Shown here: in pieces, positions 31,135 through 38,807 of the stretch
Layout: each line of letters begins with the position of its first letter
Position numbering within the stretch: the first letter of the stretch is position 1
DNA from: a virus
Length of the DNA stretch: 64,000 nucleotides
IMG/VR virus record: IMGVR_UViG_3300031251_000007
Location: 1 to 64,000 of that record
Reading direction: 5' to 3' (one strand)
Made by a program: the position numbers and the translations under genes
Notes under the pieces: model-generated
What the model saw: only the letters and a program-made list of their open reading frames with translations
Told to the model about the DNA's origin: nothing
Databases searched by the model: none

Positions 31135-32873
31135 GGACGTTCGGCACCGCAGAGCTGAAGGGCACAGAATGGGAGATCCGGTGCGAGCCGCACGTCGCCA
31201 TTCGGCTGAAGCGCATGTTCGGGAAGGCGCAGCGCGCCGGCGGCAAGGTGCGGCTCAGTGACACGATCGAAACGGCGCGCGACCTGCAATGGTTCTGCGA
31301 GCGCTTCCCGCTGGCGATCACGCCGCAGGAGCATCTGAACCGACGCGCCGCCGCGCACCGCGAGCGCGAGGCGACGGTCTCGGCGCTCCTGTCAGGTGAT
31401 TACGTCGCCCGCCCTTTCGAGCTGGCGATCCCAGCCCGCGACTACCAGAAGCTCGCAGCGGAGATGACGCTGCAGGTCCGCGGCCTGCTGCTCGCCGACG
31501 ACGTCGGCATTGGAAAGACCGCGTCGGCGATCTGCATGCTCACTGAGCCGGCGACCCGTCCGGCCCTCGTCGTCACGCTCACCCATCTGCCGCGGCAGTG
31601 GCAGGACGAGCTGCGCCGCTTCGCCCCTACCCTGCGCGTGCACATCGTGAAGACGGGCAAGCCCTACGATCTGGTCGGCGCACAGCGTGGGCTCTTTGGC
31701 GAGTTCCCCGACGTGATCGTGATCAACTACCACAAGCTTGCCGGCTGGGCCGACACGCTGGCGCCGCACATTCGCTCGATCGTCTTCGACGAGGTGCAGG
31801 AGTTGCGGCACCGCAAGACCGGCAACAAGCCCTCGCGGAAATACGAGGCGGCAAAGCATCTGGCGGAGAGCTGCACCTATCGACTCGGCCTCTCAGCCAC
31901 ACCGATTCACAACCTCGGCGGCGAGATGTGGTCGGTGCTCGATGTGCTGAACGAAGGCGCACTCGGCTCGTGGCCAGAGTTCTTGCGCGAATGGTGCGGC
32001 GACGGCGTCGACGACAAGGGGCGCGCGAAGATCAGCAATCCCAAAGCGTTCGGTTCCAGCCTGCGCGAGCAGGGCCTGATGCTCCGCCGCACGAGAGCGG
32101 ACGTCGGCCGTGAGCTGCCCGACTTGACCAAGATCGAGCACTACGTCGACGCCGACACGCGCGCGATCGATGCCGGCGAGTCAGCCGCAATGGAGCTGGC
32201 GCGCATCATCCTCGATCAGAACCCGCTCGCAAAAGGTGACAAGTGGAAGGCGTCTCACGAGTTGAACAGCATGCTGCGCCAGGTGACCGGCCTCGCGAAG
32301 GCGCCGTACGTCGCGGACTTCGTTCGGCTCTTAGTCGAGAACGGCGAGCGGGTCGTGCTCTACGGCTGGCACCGCGAGGTCTACAAGATCTGGATGGAGC
32401 GGCTGCGCGACTTGCAGCCGGCGATGTACACCGGATCGGAATCGCCGACGCAGAAGCTCGAGGCCAAGCGGCGGTTCGTCGACGGCGAGACGGACGTGCT
32501 GATCATGTCGCTACGTGCCGGCGCCGGGCTTGATGGCTTGCAGGGCTGCTGCCGCACCGTGGCGTTCGGCGAGCTCGACTGGTCGCCAGCCGTGCACGAG
32601 CAGGCGATCGGGCGCGTGCATCGCGACGGGCAAGGCGATCCGGTGGCAGCCTACTTCCTGATCGCCGACAGCAAGATCGACAAGGTGATAGCCGACACGC
32701 TGCAGGTGAAGAAGATCCAGATTCACGGGATACGTGATCCGGATGCAGCGTTGGTGGAGAGGCTGCAGGTGTCGCCGGATAACGTTAAACGGCTCGCGCG
32801 CTCGCTCTTAGAGCGCCGAGCTACGACATCGTCAGGGTCCGGATCCGTAGCTCTAGCGAACGATCGATGCTAG
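31131..32873 (+). CDS. SNF2-like helicase
   Basis: 580 residues from a GTG. DVGIGKT (124-130) is Walker A, FDEVQ (about 219) the Walker B/DExx motif, SATPIH motif III, and QAIGRVHRDGQGDPV motif VI. The order and spacing fit superfamily 2 SNF2-like enzymes. The N-terminal 90 residues may be a small accessory domain. It is paired with the nuclease-fold gene before it. Possibly a replication or recombination helicase. Confidence 0.93.
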   Translation: MRTFGTAELKGTEWEIRCEPHVAIRLKRMFGKAQRAGGKVRLSDTIETARDLQWFCERFPLAITPQEHLNRRAAAHREREATVSALLSGDYVARPFELAIPARDYQKLAAEMTLQVRGLLLADDVGIGKTASAICMLTEPATRPALVVTLTHLPRQWQDELRRFAPTLRVHIVKTGKPYDLVGAQRGLFGEFPDVIVINYHKLAGWADTLAPHIRSIVFDEVQELRHRKTGNKPSRKYEAAKHLAESCTYRLGLSATPIHNLGGEMWSVLDVLNEGALGSWPEFLREWCGDGVDDKGRAKISNPKAFGSSLREQGLMLRRTRADVGRELPDLTKIEHYVDADTRAIDAGESAAMELARIILDQNPLAKGDKWKASHELNSMLRQVTGLAKAPYVADFVRLLVENGERVVLYGWHREVYKIWMERLRDLQPAMYTGSESPTQKLEAKRRFVDGETDVLIMSLRAGAGLDGLQGCCRTVAFGELDWSPAVHEQAIGRVHRDGQGDPVAAYFLIADSKIDKVIADTLQVKKIQIHGIRDPDAALVERLQVSPDNVKRLARSLLERRATTSSGSGSVALANDRC

Positions 32874-32882
32874 GATGGCCGA

Positions 32883-33314
32883 ATGAGTAAAACACTTGAG
32901 GACGGGATTGCCGCGTTGTTCGCCGATCTAGAAGCCGGTGACGAGCAGCGGCAGAAGGCCGCGCTTGAGGAAGAGAAGCTGCGCGAGGGCCGCGATCAGC
33001 TCTGCCGCACCGTGCTGTATCCGGTGCTACAGGCTGCCGCTCTCCTGGTCAGCAAGCGATTCCCGCAGGCGACCGTATCGTACGACTATTCGGCTAGCCG
33101 CGACCCTCGGATGACCCTGACATTGGATGCCACGCGATCGCTCCAGTACACACCAGGGGTGAAGCCGCAGCGTCGGCTCATTGTCTCAGGAACGGAACCG
33201 ACGAACATGCTCGATGCAGTGATAGCACTGCCGGACGATGCGGTAGGATTCGAAAAGCAGGTCGTTGCGGATCTCCGAGATCTTACAGAAGCGAAAAGAA
33301 AGGAACTGCCGTAG
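32883..33314 (+). CDS. Hypothetical protein
   Basis: 143 residues, AGGATGG ribosome site 4 bases upstream. Coiled N-terminus (QRQKAALEEEKLREGRDQ), then a beta-rich domain (VSYDYSASRDPRMTLTLD, QRRLIVSGTEP). The base composition is lower in GC than neighbours and Arg-poor in its first half, which may mean recent transfer. No family known. Confidence 0.65.
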   Translation: MSKTLEDGIAALFADLEAGDEQRQKAALEEEKLREGRDQLCRTVLYPVLQAAALLVSKRFPQATVSYDYSASRDPRMTLTLDATRSLQYTPGVKPQRRLIVSGTEPTNMLDAVIALPDDAVGFEKQVVADLRDLTEAKRKELP

Positions 33315-33382
33315 ATTTCGCAGGTCACGGGGGGCCGTGCACTTGAACCAGAGACGGCAGCCCTAACCGCCTCAGGCATCGC

Positions 33383-33556
33383 TCAGGGCAAGCCCTTCTC
33401 CATCGGCAGCACGTCGCTCTGCTCAACCCACCGGTGATCACAGTGCGAGCACCGCCGGTGGTAGTGCCCGTCGCCGCCGTACGCGTCCGCGCAGCGCCAG
33501 CAGAAGCCGACCGACGCCGGCGGTCCGCCTCCGCACTTCGGACAGCGGACGCGCAT
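33383..33556 (-). CDS. Zinc-ribbon protein, minus strand
   Basis: 57 residues from an ATG (MRVRCPKCGGGPPASVGF); a longer start upstream is possible. CPKC...CWRC...CSHCDHRW gives at least two CxxC pairs with His, probably two zinc sites. It is isolated on the minus strand in the early region. A small metal-binding protein, role unknown. Confidence 0.6.
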   Translation of the reverse strand: MRVRCPKCGGGPPASVGFCWRCADAYGGDGHYHRRCSHCDHRWVEQSDVLPMEKGLP

Positions 33557-33663
33557 GTTCGAGAATGGCGGGAGCTTGGAGACATGGACGGAGCCGGGCA
33601 TGGGCCGGCGCTCTAGCACATCTTGCTGGCGAGCGGTCTCGGCCGTCGCTACCGTAAGCCGGC

Positions 33664-34269
33664 GTGCCGCTCCCCCGCTTCATTCCGATCGCGCCCCGCA
33701 AGATCGCCGGCCCAGTTGATCACCCCGGCATGAGCTGGGAGCTGAAGCACGATGGATTCAGGGCGCTCCTCTATCTCGACCGCGGCCGCGCGCAATTCGC
33801 TTCGCGCCGCGACATCGTGCTCGCGCGGTTCCAGCCGCTGGCCGACCGGTTGGCAGAACACCTCGGGGCGATCTCGCTCGTCTTGGACGGCGAGCTGTGC
33901 GTGCTCGACGACGCCGGCCGCTCGCACTTTCGGGACCTGCTGCGGCGCGACGCGGTGCCCGTCTTCTACTGCTTCGACATCCTAATGCACGGCGAGGACG
34001 ACGTCCGCCGTGAACCGTTGACCGCGCGGCGTCGGCGTCTGGAAGATCTGCGCGGCCGCGCCCGCGAGTTAGTTATCGGCTCACACATTGTCGGTGACGG
34101 CATTGCCCTGTTCGGTGAAGTCTGCCGCGCCAACTGCGAGGGCATCGTCGGCAAGCCGCTCGAGTCGCCGTACGAGGCTGTTGGCGGCAAGAGTCCCTGG
34201 GTGAAGGTGTTGAATCCCGACTACACGCAAAAGCGCGGGCGGGCGGAGGCATTCAATCGGCGGCGGTGA
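33664..34269 (+). CDS. ATP-dependent DNA ligase, nucleotidyltransferase domain
   Basis: 201 residues from a GTG. Motif I ELKHDGFRA has Lys28 (the adenylated residue), motif III LVLDGELC, motif IIIa FYCFDIL, motif IV CEGIVGKPL and motif V WVKVLN. All are in order. The C-terminal OB domain with motif VI is missing, so the protein is shorter than most ligases; minimal phage and viral ligases of similar size exist but are usually longer. It may be truncated or need a partner. Confidence 0.88.
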   Translation: MPLPRFIPIAPRKIAGPVDHPGMSWELKHDGFRALLYLDRGRAQFASRRDIVLARFQPLADRLAEHLGAISLVLDGELCVLDDAGRSHFRDLLRRDAVPVFYCFDILMHGEDDVRREPLTARRRRLEDLRGRARELVIGSHIVGDGIALFGEVCRANCEGIVGKPLESPYEAVGGKSPWVKVLNPDYTQKRGRAEAFNRRR

Positions 34270-34318
34270 GTTCACGAACGCGGCTGGCGCGCCGCCGTCT
34301 ACGCGCTACGCTGGCTCT

Positions 34319-34441
34319 GTGCCGAAGCGAGACGACCCAACCGACCGCGAGATTGCCGCCCTGCTCCGGGGTCCTCGCAAGCCATCGATCCGCAAGGAGC
34401 CGCGGCGGAATATGAAACGCGACGGCGACGGGCAGCGGTAG
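34319..34441 (+). CDS. Possible small basic protein
   Basis: 40 residues from a GTG (VPKRDDPTDREIAALLRG), Lys/Arg-rich at the end. Frame is clean and upstream of the toxin-antitoxin promoter, but there is no other support. Confidence 0.3.
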   Translation: MPKRDDPTDREIAALLRGPRKPSIRKEPRRNMKRDGDGQR

Positions 34442-34459
34442 CGGCTCAGATTATAGCGC

Positions 34460-34487
34460 TTGACTTATATAGCGCACGCGCTATACT
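34460..34487 (+). promoter_or_regulatory. Sigma70-type promoter with palindromic operator, leaderless HigB-type toxin
   Basis: -35 TTGACT (34460-34465), 16-base spacer, -10 TATACT (34482-34487). The start codon of the toxin is at 34494, 6 bases after the -10, so the transcript probably begins at or next to the ATG (leaderless). A perfect inverted repeat TATAGCGC-AC-GCGCTATA (34468-34485) covers the spacer and -10; a half site TTATAGCGCT is at 34451-34460. Both fit autoregulation by the antitoxin. Confidence 0.75.
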
Positions 34488-34493
34488 GCTCGC

Positions 34494-34859
34494 ATGGTTG
34501 AGGTGATCGTCACCCGCGAGTTCAAGGCCTGGTATCGCGGCATCACCGACACGGTCATTGACCAAGCGATCGACCGCGCCATCCTGTGGTTGGAGCGGTT
34601 CGGCGTCGCGCTCGGTCATCCTCAATCAAGCCAGGTGCTCGGCAGTCGCTATGCGATGCGTGAATTGCGCGTCAGCGCGAAGGGCCAGGCCATTCGCATT
34701 TTCTACATCTTCGATCCGCGCCGCCGCGCCGTGCTGCTGGTCGGCGCCATCAAGACCGGCGGCGCGCGCCGGTTCTACCGTGAGCACATCGCCCTGGCTG
34801 AGCAGAGCTACGAGACGTACTTGAAGGAGATCGATGATGGCGACGAAGAAGAAGACTAG
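34494..34859 (+). CDS. RelE/HigB-type toxin (Gp49-like)
   Basis: 121 residues. VIVTREFKAWYRGITD at the start, then MRELRVSAKGQAIRIFYIFDPRRRAVLLVGAIKTGGARRFY with the conserved Arg-Arg-FY block, and an ending AEQSYETYL; this is the phage-derived Gp49-like (HigB) toxin family, an mRNA interferase of the RelE fold. It is followed by an overlapping XRE antitoxin gene, giving the toxin-first order usual in HigBA. The overlap is 26 bases. Confidence 0.88.
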   Translation: MVEVIVTREFKAWYRGITDTVIDQAIDRAILWLERFGVALGHPQSSQVLGSRYAMRELRVSAKGQAIRIFYIFDPRRRAVLLVGAIKTGGARRFYREHIALAEQSYETYLKEIDDGDEEED

Positions 34860-35262
34860 CCAACCGTGGCGCGAGCTGCGCGCCGAGAAGTTCAGCGCGG
34901 CCGAGCGCGCGGCGATGGATGCTGCTTTCGAGCAGGAGCTGCTCGATATGGACCTGCGCCAGATCCGCGAGATGACCGGCGCCACGCAGGTCGGGCTCGC
35001 CAAGGCGGCGAAGATGACACAGCCGGAAGTGTCGCGCCTCGAGCGCAACACCGGGACGGCGCATCTCGCGACACTGCGGCGGGTAGTGAAAGCGCTCGGC
35101 GGGGAGCTGGAGATCGTCGCGAGCTTCGGCGACAAGCGCGTGCGACTGCGGGCTGCGGATGATCTGCTCGGGCATTCGGTCAAGTGGCGCAAGCGCGATG
35201 AGGCTGTCGGTATGTTGATTCCGCCGGCGGCGAAAGCGGTCGCCAAGCGCAAGCGAGCATAA
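34834..35262 (+). CDS. XRE-family antitoxin (HigA-like)
   Basis: 142 residues; ATG or the next ATG in ATGATGGCG. The middle has a Cro/CI helix-turn-helix (MTGATQVGLAKAAKMTQPEVSRLERNTG) and a following ALGGELEIVASFG strand pair, typical of HigA-type antitoxins. It should neutralise the toxin and repress the promoter at the palindrome upstream. A basic tail ends the protein. Confidence 0.88.
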   Translation: MMATKKKTSQPWRELRAEKFSAAERAAMDAAFEQELLDMDLRQIREMTGATQVGLAKAAKMTQPEVSRLERNTGTAHLATLRRVVKALGGELEIVASFGDKRVRLRAADDLLGHSVKWRKRDEAVGMLIPPAAKAVAKRKRA

Positions 35263-35287
35263 AGTAACTGCGAAGCTGAGAAGCCCC

Positions 35288-35968
35288 ATGCGACCGACAC
35301 CCCTTGATCACATGCGCGAATACGACCGCTCGATCCGAGAGTGTGCCGAGTGCGGCCTGACGTACGCACCGGGCAACCCCGACGACCAACGTGAACATCG
35401 CAGGCGTCATCGACGCCTATCGCTTCGCTGGCGGTCGGCCCCGGGCGAGCAGATTGCTGGCGTCGACGGCGACCTTCGTGTGCTCGTCGTCAACTGCGCC
35501 TCGAAAGCGTGGCTGCGCCGGCGCGCAGATGGCATCGGGCGCCGCGCCAACTTGGAGATGCACTACGACTTCGGCGTCTACGACGGTGACGCGGTCAATG
35601 AGTTCCGCGAACACGCGTTCATTGGCATTGCCGCCGATCAGGTCGCCAGCTTCGTCGTCGTCGACTGCCGGACATCCTTCATGCGCGTGCCGTGGGAGCA
35701 GATCCACCGCAATCCTGTCGGCGATACCTGGCGCATGTACACGCACGGACGAGCGTTCGAGCGGCGTCGCGGATGGACGGTGAGCTTTGTCTGGACCCCC
35801 CAGGCAATCAGGCGGGCCGGCTTCGCGAGGCGAACGATTGCGATCGTCGCGAAGACCCTGCAGCTGCCTGTCGCCGACCTAGCATGGCACGATCCGTTTA
35901 CGGACGCGGGACGAGATTTCGTGCGCTCGCTGTCACCCGAGACGGTGCTGATCGGGTGGTCGGACTGA
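35288..35968 (+). CDS. Zinc-finger protein of unknown function
   Basis: 226 residues. IRECAECGLTYAPGNPDDQREHRRRH has the C2H2 finger form found in ESCO-type acetyltransferases (zf-C2H2_3). The rest (VLVVNCASKAWLRRRADG, FIGIAADQVASFVVVDCRTSFMRVPWE, FARRTIAIVAKTL) has the beta-strand pattern of an acetyltransferase-like fold, but no clear CoA-binding loop. Last gene of the rightward early operon. Confidence 0.7.
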   Translation: MRPTPLDHMREYDRSIRECAECGLTYAPGNPDDQREHRRRHRRLSLRWRSAPGEQIAGVDGDLRVLVVNCASKAWLRRRADGIGRRANLEMHYDFGVYDGDAVNEFREHAFIGIAADQVASFVVVDCRTSFMRVPWEQIHRNPVGDTWRMYTHGRAFERRRGWTVSFVWTPQAIRRAGFARRTIAIVAKTLQLPVADLAWHDPFTDAGRDFVRSLSPETVLIGWSD

Positions 35969-35969
35969 C

Positions 35970-35995
35970 GCGCGGCGAGCCGTAACCCGCCGCGC
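35970..35995. terminator. Hairpin between convergent operons
   Basis: GCGCGGCG pairs with CGCCGCGC (8 bp) with a 10-base loop. It lies between the stops of the rightward early operon (35968) and the leftward late operon (36004). No T run on either side, so it could be a bidirectional block to transcription. Confidence 0.55.
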
Positions 35996-36003
35996 CAGCG
36001 CTT

Positions 36004-36270
36004 CTAGTTGACCGGCACCAACCCCGCGTTGATGCCGTCGATGCACGCCTCGGTCGCACCAGCTACCGTCGACAGATATTGCGCCGTTGTCTTCGCGGCG
36101 TCCGGCTGATCCTTCGCGAACTGCTCGCACTGCTTCTGCGAGGCGACGTCGATCTGCCCCTGCACCGCCGGGTTCTGCTGTGCGTTGCCGACGTCGGTGA
36201 ACACCTTGCCTACCGTCGAGCATCCCGCCAGCGCGATGAGCGCCAGCCCTGCGATGATCCGTGTTCCCAT
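36004..36270 (-). CDS. Small lipoprotein
   Basis: 88 residues. The N-terminus MGTRIIAGLALIALAGCSTV has a lipobox (LAGC) and a short hydrophobic core. The mature part is polar with a helix and two Cys (KQCEQ and EACIDG). Lysis regions of phages often hold a small lipoprotein (Rz1-type spanin), so this is a candidate, though Pro-richness of Rz1 is missing. Last gene of the late operon. Confidence 0.75.
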   Translation of the reverse strand: MGTRIIAGLALIALAGCSTVGKVFTDVGNAQQNPAVQGQIDVASQKQCEQFAKDQPDAAKTTAQYLSTVAGATEACIDGINAGLVPVN

Positions 36271-36305
36271 CTTCCACCTCCGTTGTGGGCCTTGCGGCCG
36301 TTGAT

Positions 36306-36680
36306 TCACTTCGTCGGGTCCTTTGGCGGAAACGGCCCGGTCCATCCGGCGCCGATGAGCGCCACCGTCGCGAGCGCGTTGACGCTCGTCGGCAAGTCGG
36401 CCGACCAGTCGACCTCGGAATTCAGGACCAAGATGCGCACCGCTTCGACCACCTCGTCGCAGACCCACTGCGGGTTCGCCGTCGGGTTCTGCGCGATCAC
36501 GCCGGCAGCGACCTGCAGCGCGAGTGGAGCGCCCTGCGGCTTGAGCGTCGATGACTTGATCGCCGCGACGAGCTGCCCGAAGCCCCACGTCAGGAGATCG
36601 GCGGCGTCTTGCTCGAGATCCGGCGACGCCTTGGCGAGCACATCGAGCGCGAACGTACCGAGTAGTGCCGCTGCTCCCAT
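36306..36680 (-). CDS. Hypothetical protein
   Basis: 124 residues, helical first part (LGTFALDVLAKASPDLEQDAADLLTWGFGQLVAAI) with a hydrophobic moment, then a beta-rich end with Pro. May be soluble; no signal. Its role in the lysis region is unknown. Confidence 0.65.
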   Translation of the reverse strand: MGAAALLGTFALDVLAKASPDLEQDAADLLTWGFGQLVAAIKSSTLKPQGAPLALQVAAGVIAQNPTANPQWVCDEVVEAVRILVLNSEVDWSADLPTSVNALATVALIGAGWTGPFPPKDPTK

Positions 36681-36905
36681 CTATCCTCCGCTCCGAATCT
36701 TCTGCGCGACGACCGTGGCGCCGCAGCTCTCACAGCGCTCGGCGAGCTGGCCGGCGCTCTCGCGAACGTGACCACAGGCGCACTCGAAGCGCCGCCGAAA
36801 CGAGCGCCGCGCGATCAGGCCCTGCGCCGCCTGACAGAGTTCCGCTGTCTCGTCGGCGGTCAGCTGGGTTGCGAGCTCCAGCAGCTCGTTCAGGCGCGCG
36901 CTCAT
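36681..36905 (-). CDS. Small zinc-ribbon protein
   Basis: 74 residues. After a helical N-terminus (SARLNELLELATQLTADETAELCQAAQ) there is FECACGHVRES...CESCGATV, two CxC/CxxC groups of a zinc ribbon. The start overlaps the stop of the endolysin candidate by 4 bases. No role assigned. Confidence 0.7.
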   Translation of the reverse strand: MSARLNELLELATQLTADETAELCQAAQGLIARRSFRRRFECACGHVRESAGQLAERCESCGATVVAQKIRSGG

Positions 36906-37480
36906 ACCGTAACCTCCACCACGCCCTGCTCCACCAACCGCCTGAGCATCGTCGCCGCGCCGCACTGCTTCGACACTGCCGTAGCCGACCACTGGTGATC
37001 AGCCACGAACTTCCCCGCCGTGTAGTGATTCGAGAAGCTCCACAGATACGGCGTCAGCACCTCCGGGTGCTGCGTGCGGTATCCGAAGCCGTTCCAGCCT
37101 TCGATTTCGTAGAGCAGCCCCGCGGCGCTCCAGTCGTTCCACGCCGGCAGGTTCCGGATGCGCAGCGCGTCGGCGGCGGACTCTTCCCAGGTAAACGGTG
37201 GATCGCCCGGCGGTCGGCTGGTCGGGTAGTGCACCGTTCTGGCCGTCAGCGGATCGCCGTTGTGCAGGTGGCAGTCGAAGCGCCCGCTTGATTCCATCTG
37301 GTGGATGACGGCGACGACGACCCAAGGCACCTCTATCGAGGCTTCGACGGCTTCATAGCGACCCTGGTGGGCGAGGATGCGCGTGGCGACCTGGTCGACT
37401 TCGGCGGCGTGCGCAGGACGGATTTCGCAGGTGCGCCAGAGGTCTTGGTACTCGGCGCGGAGGTTGGCGGTGAGGATCAT
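36902..37480 (-). CDS. Endolysin-like muramidase candidate
   Basis: 192 residues. VPWVVVAVIHQMESSGRFDCHLHNGDPLTARTVHYPTSRPPGDPPFTWEESAADAL is the signature of a phage lysozyme-type family with Glu63 in the M-E-S-S motif as likely catalytic acid, and the end (EVLTPYLWSFSNHYTAGKFVADHQW) is characteristic too. No signal peptide or membrane span, so it would need a holin to reach the peptidoglycan; the two membrane protein genes upstream fit. Length fits the family. Confidence 0.85.
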   Translation of the reverse strand: MILTANLRAEYQDLWRTCEIRPAHAAEVDQVATRILAHQGRYEAVEASIEVPWVVVAVIHQMESSGRFDCHLHNGDPLTARTVHYPTSRPPGDPPFTWEESAADALRIRNLPAWNDWSAAGLLYEIEGWNGFGYRTQHPEVLTPYLWSFSNHYTAGKFVADHQWSATAVSKQCGAATMLRRLVEQGVVEVTV

Positions 37481-37812
37481 CGGCCGCGCCCCTTCAGCGC
37501 GTCGTCGATCCGCTCGAGGTGGCGCTCGTGGTCCCTGAGTTTGTCGGTGTGGCCGTCGACGCGCTCAGTGATCGTCGCCATATGCTCGCGCATGAGGCCC
37601 CAGTTCACGACAAACGCCCCGACGCCCGCGACAAGGCCGGTAAGCGCGCAGCCGACTACCAGCTGCGCCCACGACGTTCCTCCGCCGCCCTCGCGCGACA
37701 GGGCCAGCGCGCGTGCGTCGGCCAGCGCCTGCGCGGCCTGCTGCAGAGTCGCCGCGGCCGCCTCTTGCCGCGCAACCAGGCGCTCGTACTTGTCTGCGTC
37801 ATCCGCCGCCAT
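37477..37812 (-). CDS. Single-span membrane protein, lysis region
   Basis: 111 residues from ATG 37810-37812; a GTG two codons upstream is the alternative. N-terminal coiled coil, one membrane span (WAQLVVGCALTGLVAGVGAFVVNWGL) and a C-terminal coiled coil with HTDKLRDHERHLERID. The layout resembles XhlA-type or inner-membrane spanin proteins. It overlaps the endolysin start by 4 bases, so a role in lysis is likely. Confidence 0.7.
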   Translation of the reverse strand: MAADDADKYERLVARQEAAAATLQQAAQALADARALALSREGGGGTSWAQLVVGCALTGLVAGVGAFVVNWGLMREHMATITERVDGHTDKLRDHERHLERIDDALKGRGR

Positions 37813-38275
37813 CCCCACCCCCGGCGCGGCGCTCGCGGCGGCGCACCTCTTTTTGTAGCTGGCGCGTCGCCGCCTGCGATGCGGCGATCGCTTTGCCGAA
37901 CGTGTCGAAGGCCGCGTCGACCGATGGGTGTTCCGGCAGTTTCCAGGTCACGCCGCCGGCGCGCTTCTCGCGCAGCGATTGCACGATGGTGATCCAGCCC
38001 AGCGCGGCGGTGAGGATGGAGATCGCGCCGCCGACCGCCGAGGAGACCGGTCGCGAGGTCACGGCTCCGACCAGGAAGGGGATGCTCAGACACGAGAGAA
38101 AGGCGCCGTACCAGATGTAGAGCCGCAGCGTGCCGTCGCCGGCCGCGATACGCATCCGGCTGCCGTGCCGGCGATAGTCGTCCATCATCCCGACGCCGAG
38201 CACCAGGCACGCAACGAACGTGGCCAGGTTGGCCGGGCCTTGCAGCGAACGAAGGATCGCAAAAGAGGCGTCCAT
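37799..38275 (-). CDS. Membrane protein, holin candidate
   Basis: 158 residues from an ATG (MDASFAILRSLQGPANLATF). Three likely membrane spans (ANLATFVACLVLGVGMM, LYIWYGAFLSCLSIPFLVGAV, AVGGAISILTAALGWITIV) and a long basic tail with coiled character (AATRQLQKEVRRRERR). Position in the lysis cassette and topology make it a holin candidate; no sequence family is recognised. Confidence 0.65.
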   Translation of the reverse strand: MDASFAILRSLQGPANLATFVACLVLGVGMMDDYRRHGSRMRIAAGDGTLRLYIWYGAFLSCLSIPFLVGAVTSRPVSSAVGGAISILTAALGWITIVQSLREKRAGGVTWKLPEHPSVDAAFDTFGKAIAASQAATRQLQKEVRRRERRAGGGDGGG

Positions 38276-38285
38276 CGTTTCGCCC

Positions 38286-38675
38286 TCAGCCCGCGGCAGC
38301 CGCCGGCGCTTTCTGTGCAAGCTCGACGATCTGTTGCGGCGTGAGCTGCGCGAGCGCGTTCACATGGTCGGGCGTTAGGTTACCGAACGCTGGTGCGAGA
38401 TCTTTCAAGGACTGCGGCGTGACGTCGCCGCCCTTCACCAGCACCGTGAGCAGCAGCATGATGCCGCTGCCGACATAGCCCGTTGAGCCGAGCCACTGCG
38501 TGATCGGCGCGAAGGGCCCAAAGCCGGACAGAATGCCGAGCGCCGCGACCAGCAGCATGCCGCGGATCTTGCCGGCGTTCGCGGCGATGTACGCCTTCAA
38601 CCTGCCCGACGGTCCGTTGACCGCGGCGCGAAACGTTGCCTCATCGGTCAGGAGCTTCCACAGCCAACCCAGCAT
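38286..38675 (-). CDS. Membrane protein, holin candidate
   Basis: 129 residues. Two membrane spans (IRGMLLVAALGILSGFGPF and TGYVGSGIMLLLTVLVKGG) after an amphipathic N-terminal helix (FRAAVNGPSGRLKAYIAANAG) and a helical C-terminus. It is the second holin candidate of the cassette. Upstream, 38676-38807 holds a short hairpin. Confidence 0.65.
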   Translation of the reverse strand: MLGWLWKLLTDEATFRAAVNGPSGRLKAYIAANAGKIRGMLLVAALGILSGFGPFAPITQWLGSTGYVGSGIMLLLTVLVKGGDVTPQSLKDLAPAFGNLTPDHVNALAQLTPQQIVELAQKAPAAAAG

Positions 38676-38762
38676 CTCCGCCTCCGTCCGATGACGACGG
38701 TGCGGGCGCTGGTCTGTACCAACCTGCTGCTTCTCCCACCGTCGAACGCCATCGCTCCTCAG

Positions 38763-38781
38763 CCCGCGGGAGTGCCGCGGG
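38763..38781 (-). terminator. Short GC hairpin upstream of lysis cassette
   Basis: CCCGCGG and CCGCGGG (7 bp) with a 5-base loop in the 132-base gap between the Gly-rich virion protein and the lysis genes. No T run. Possible partial terminator. Confidence 0.4.
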
Positions 38782-38807
38782 AAGTCAGGTGGGGGCCCTA
38801 ATCGCTC

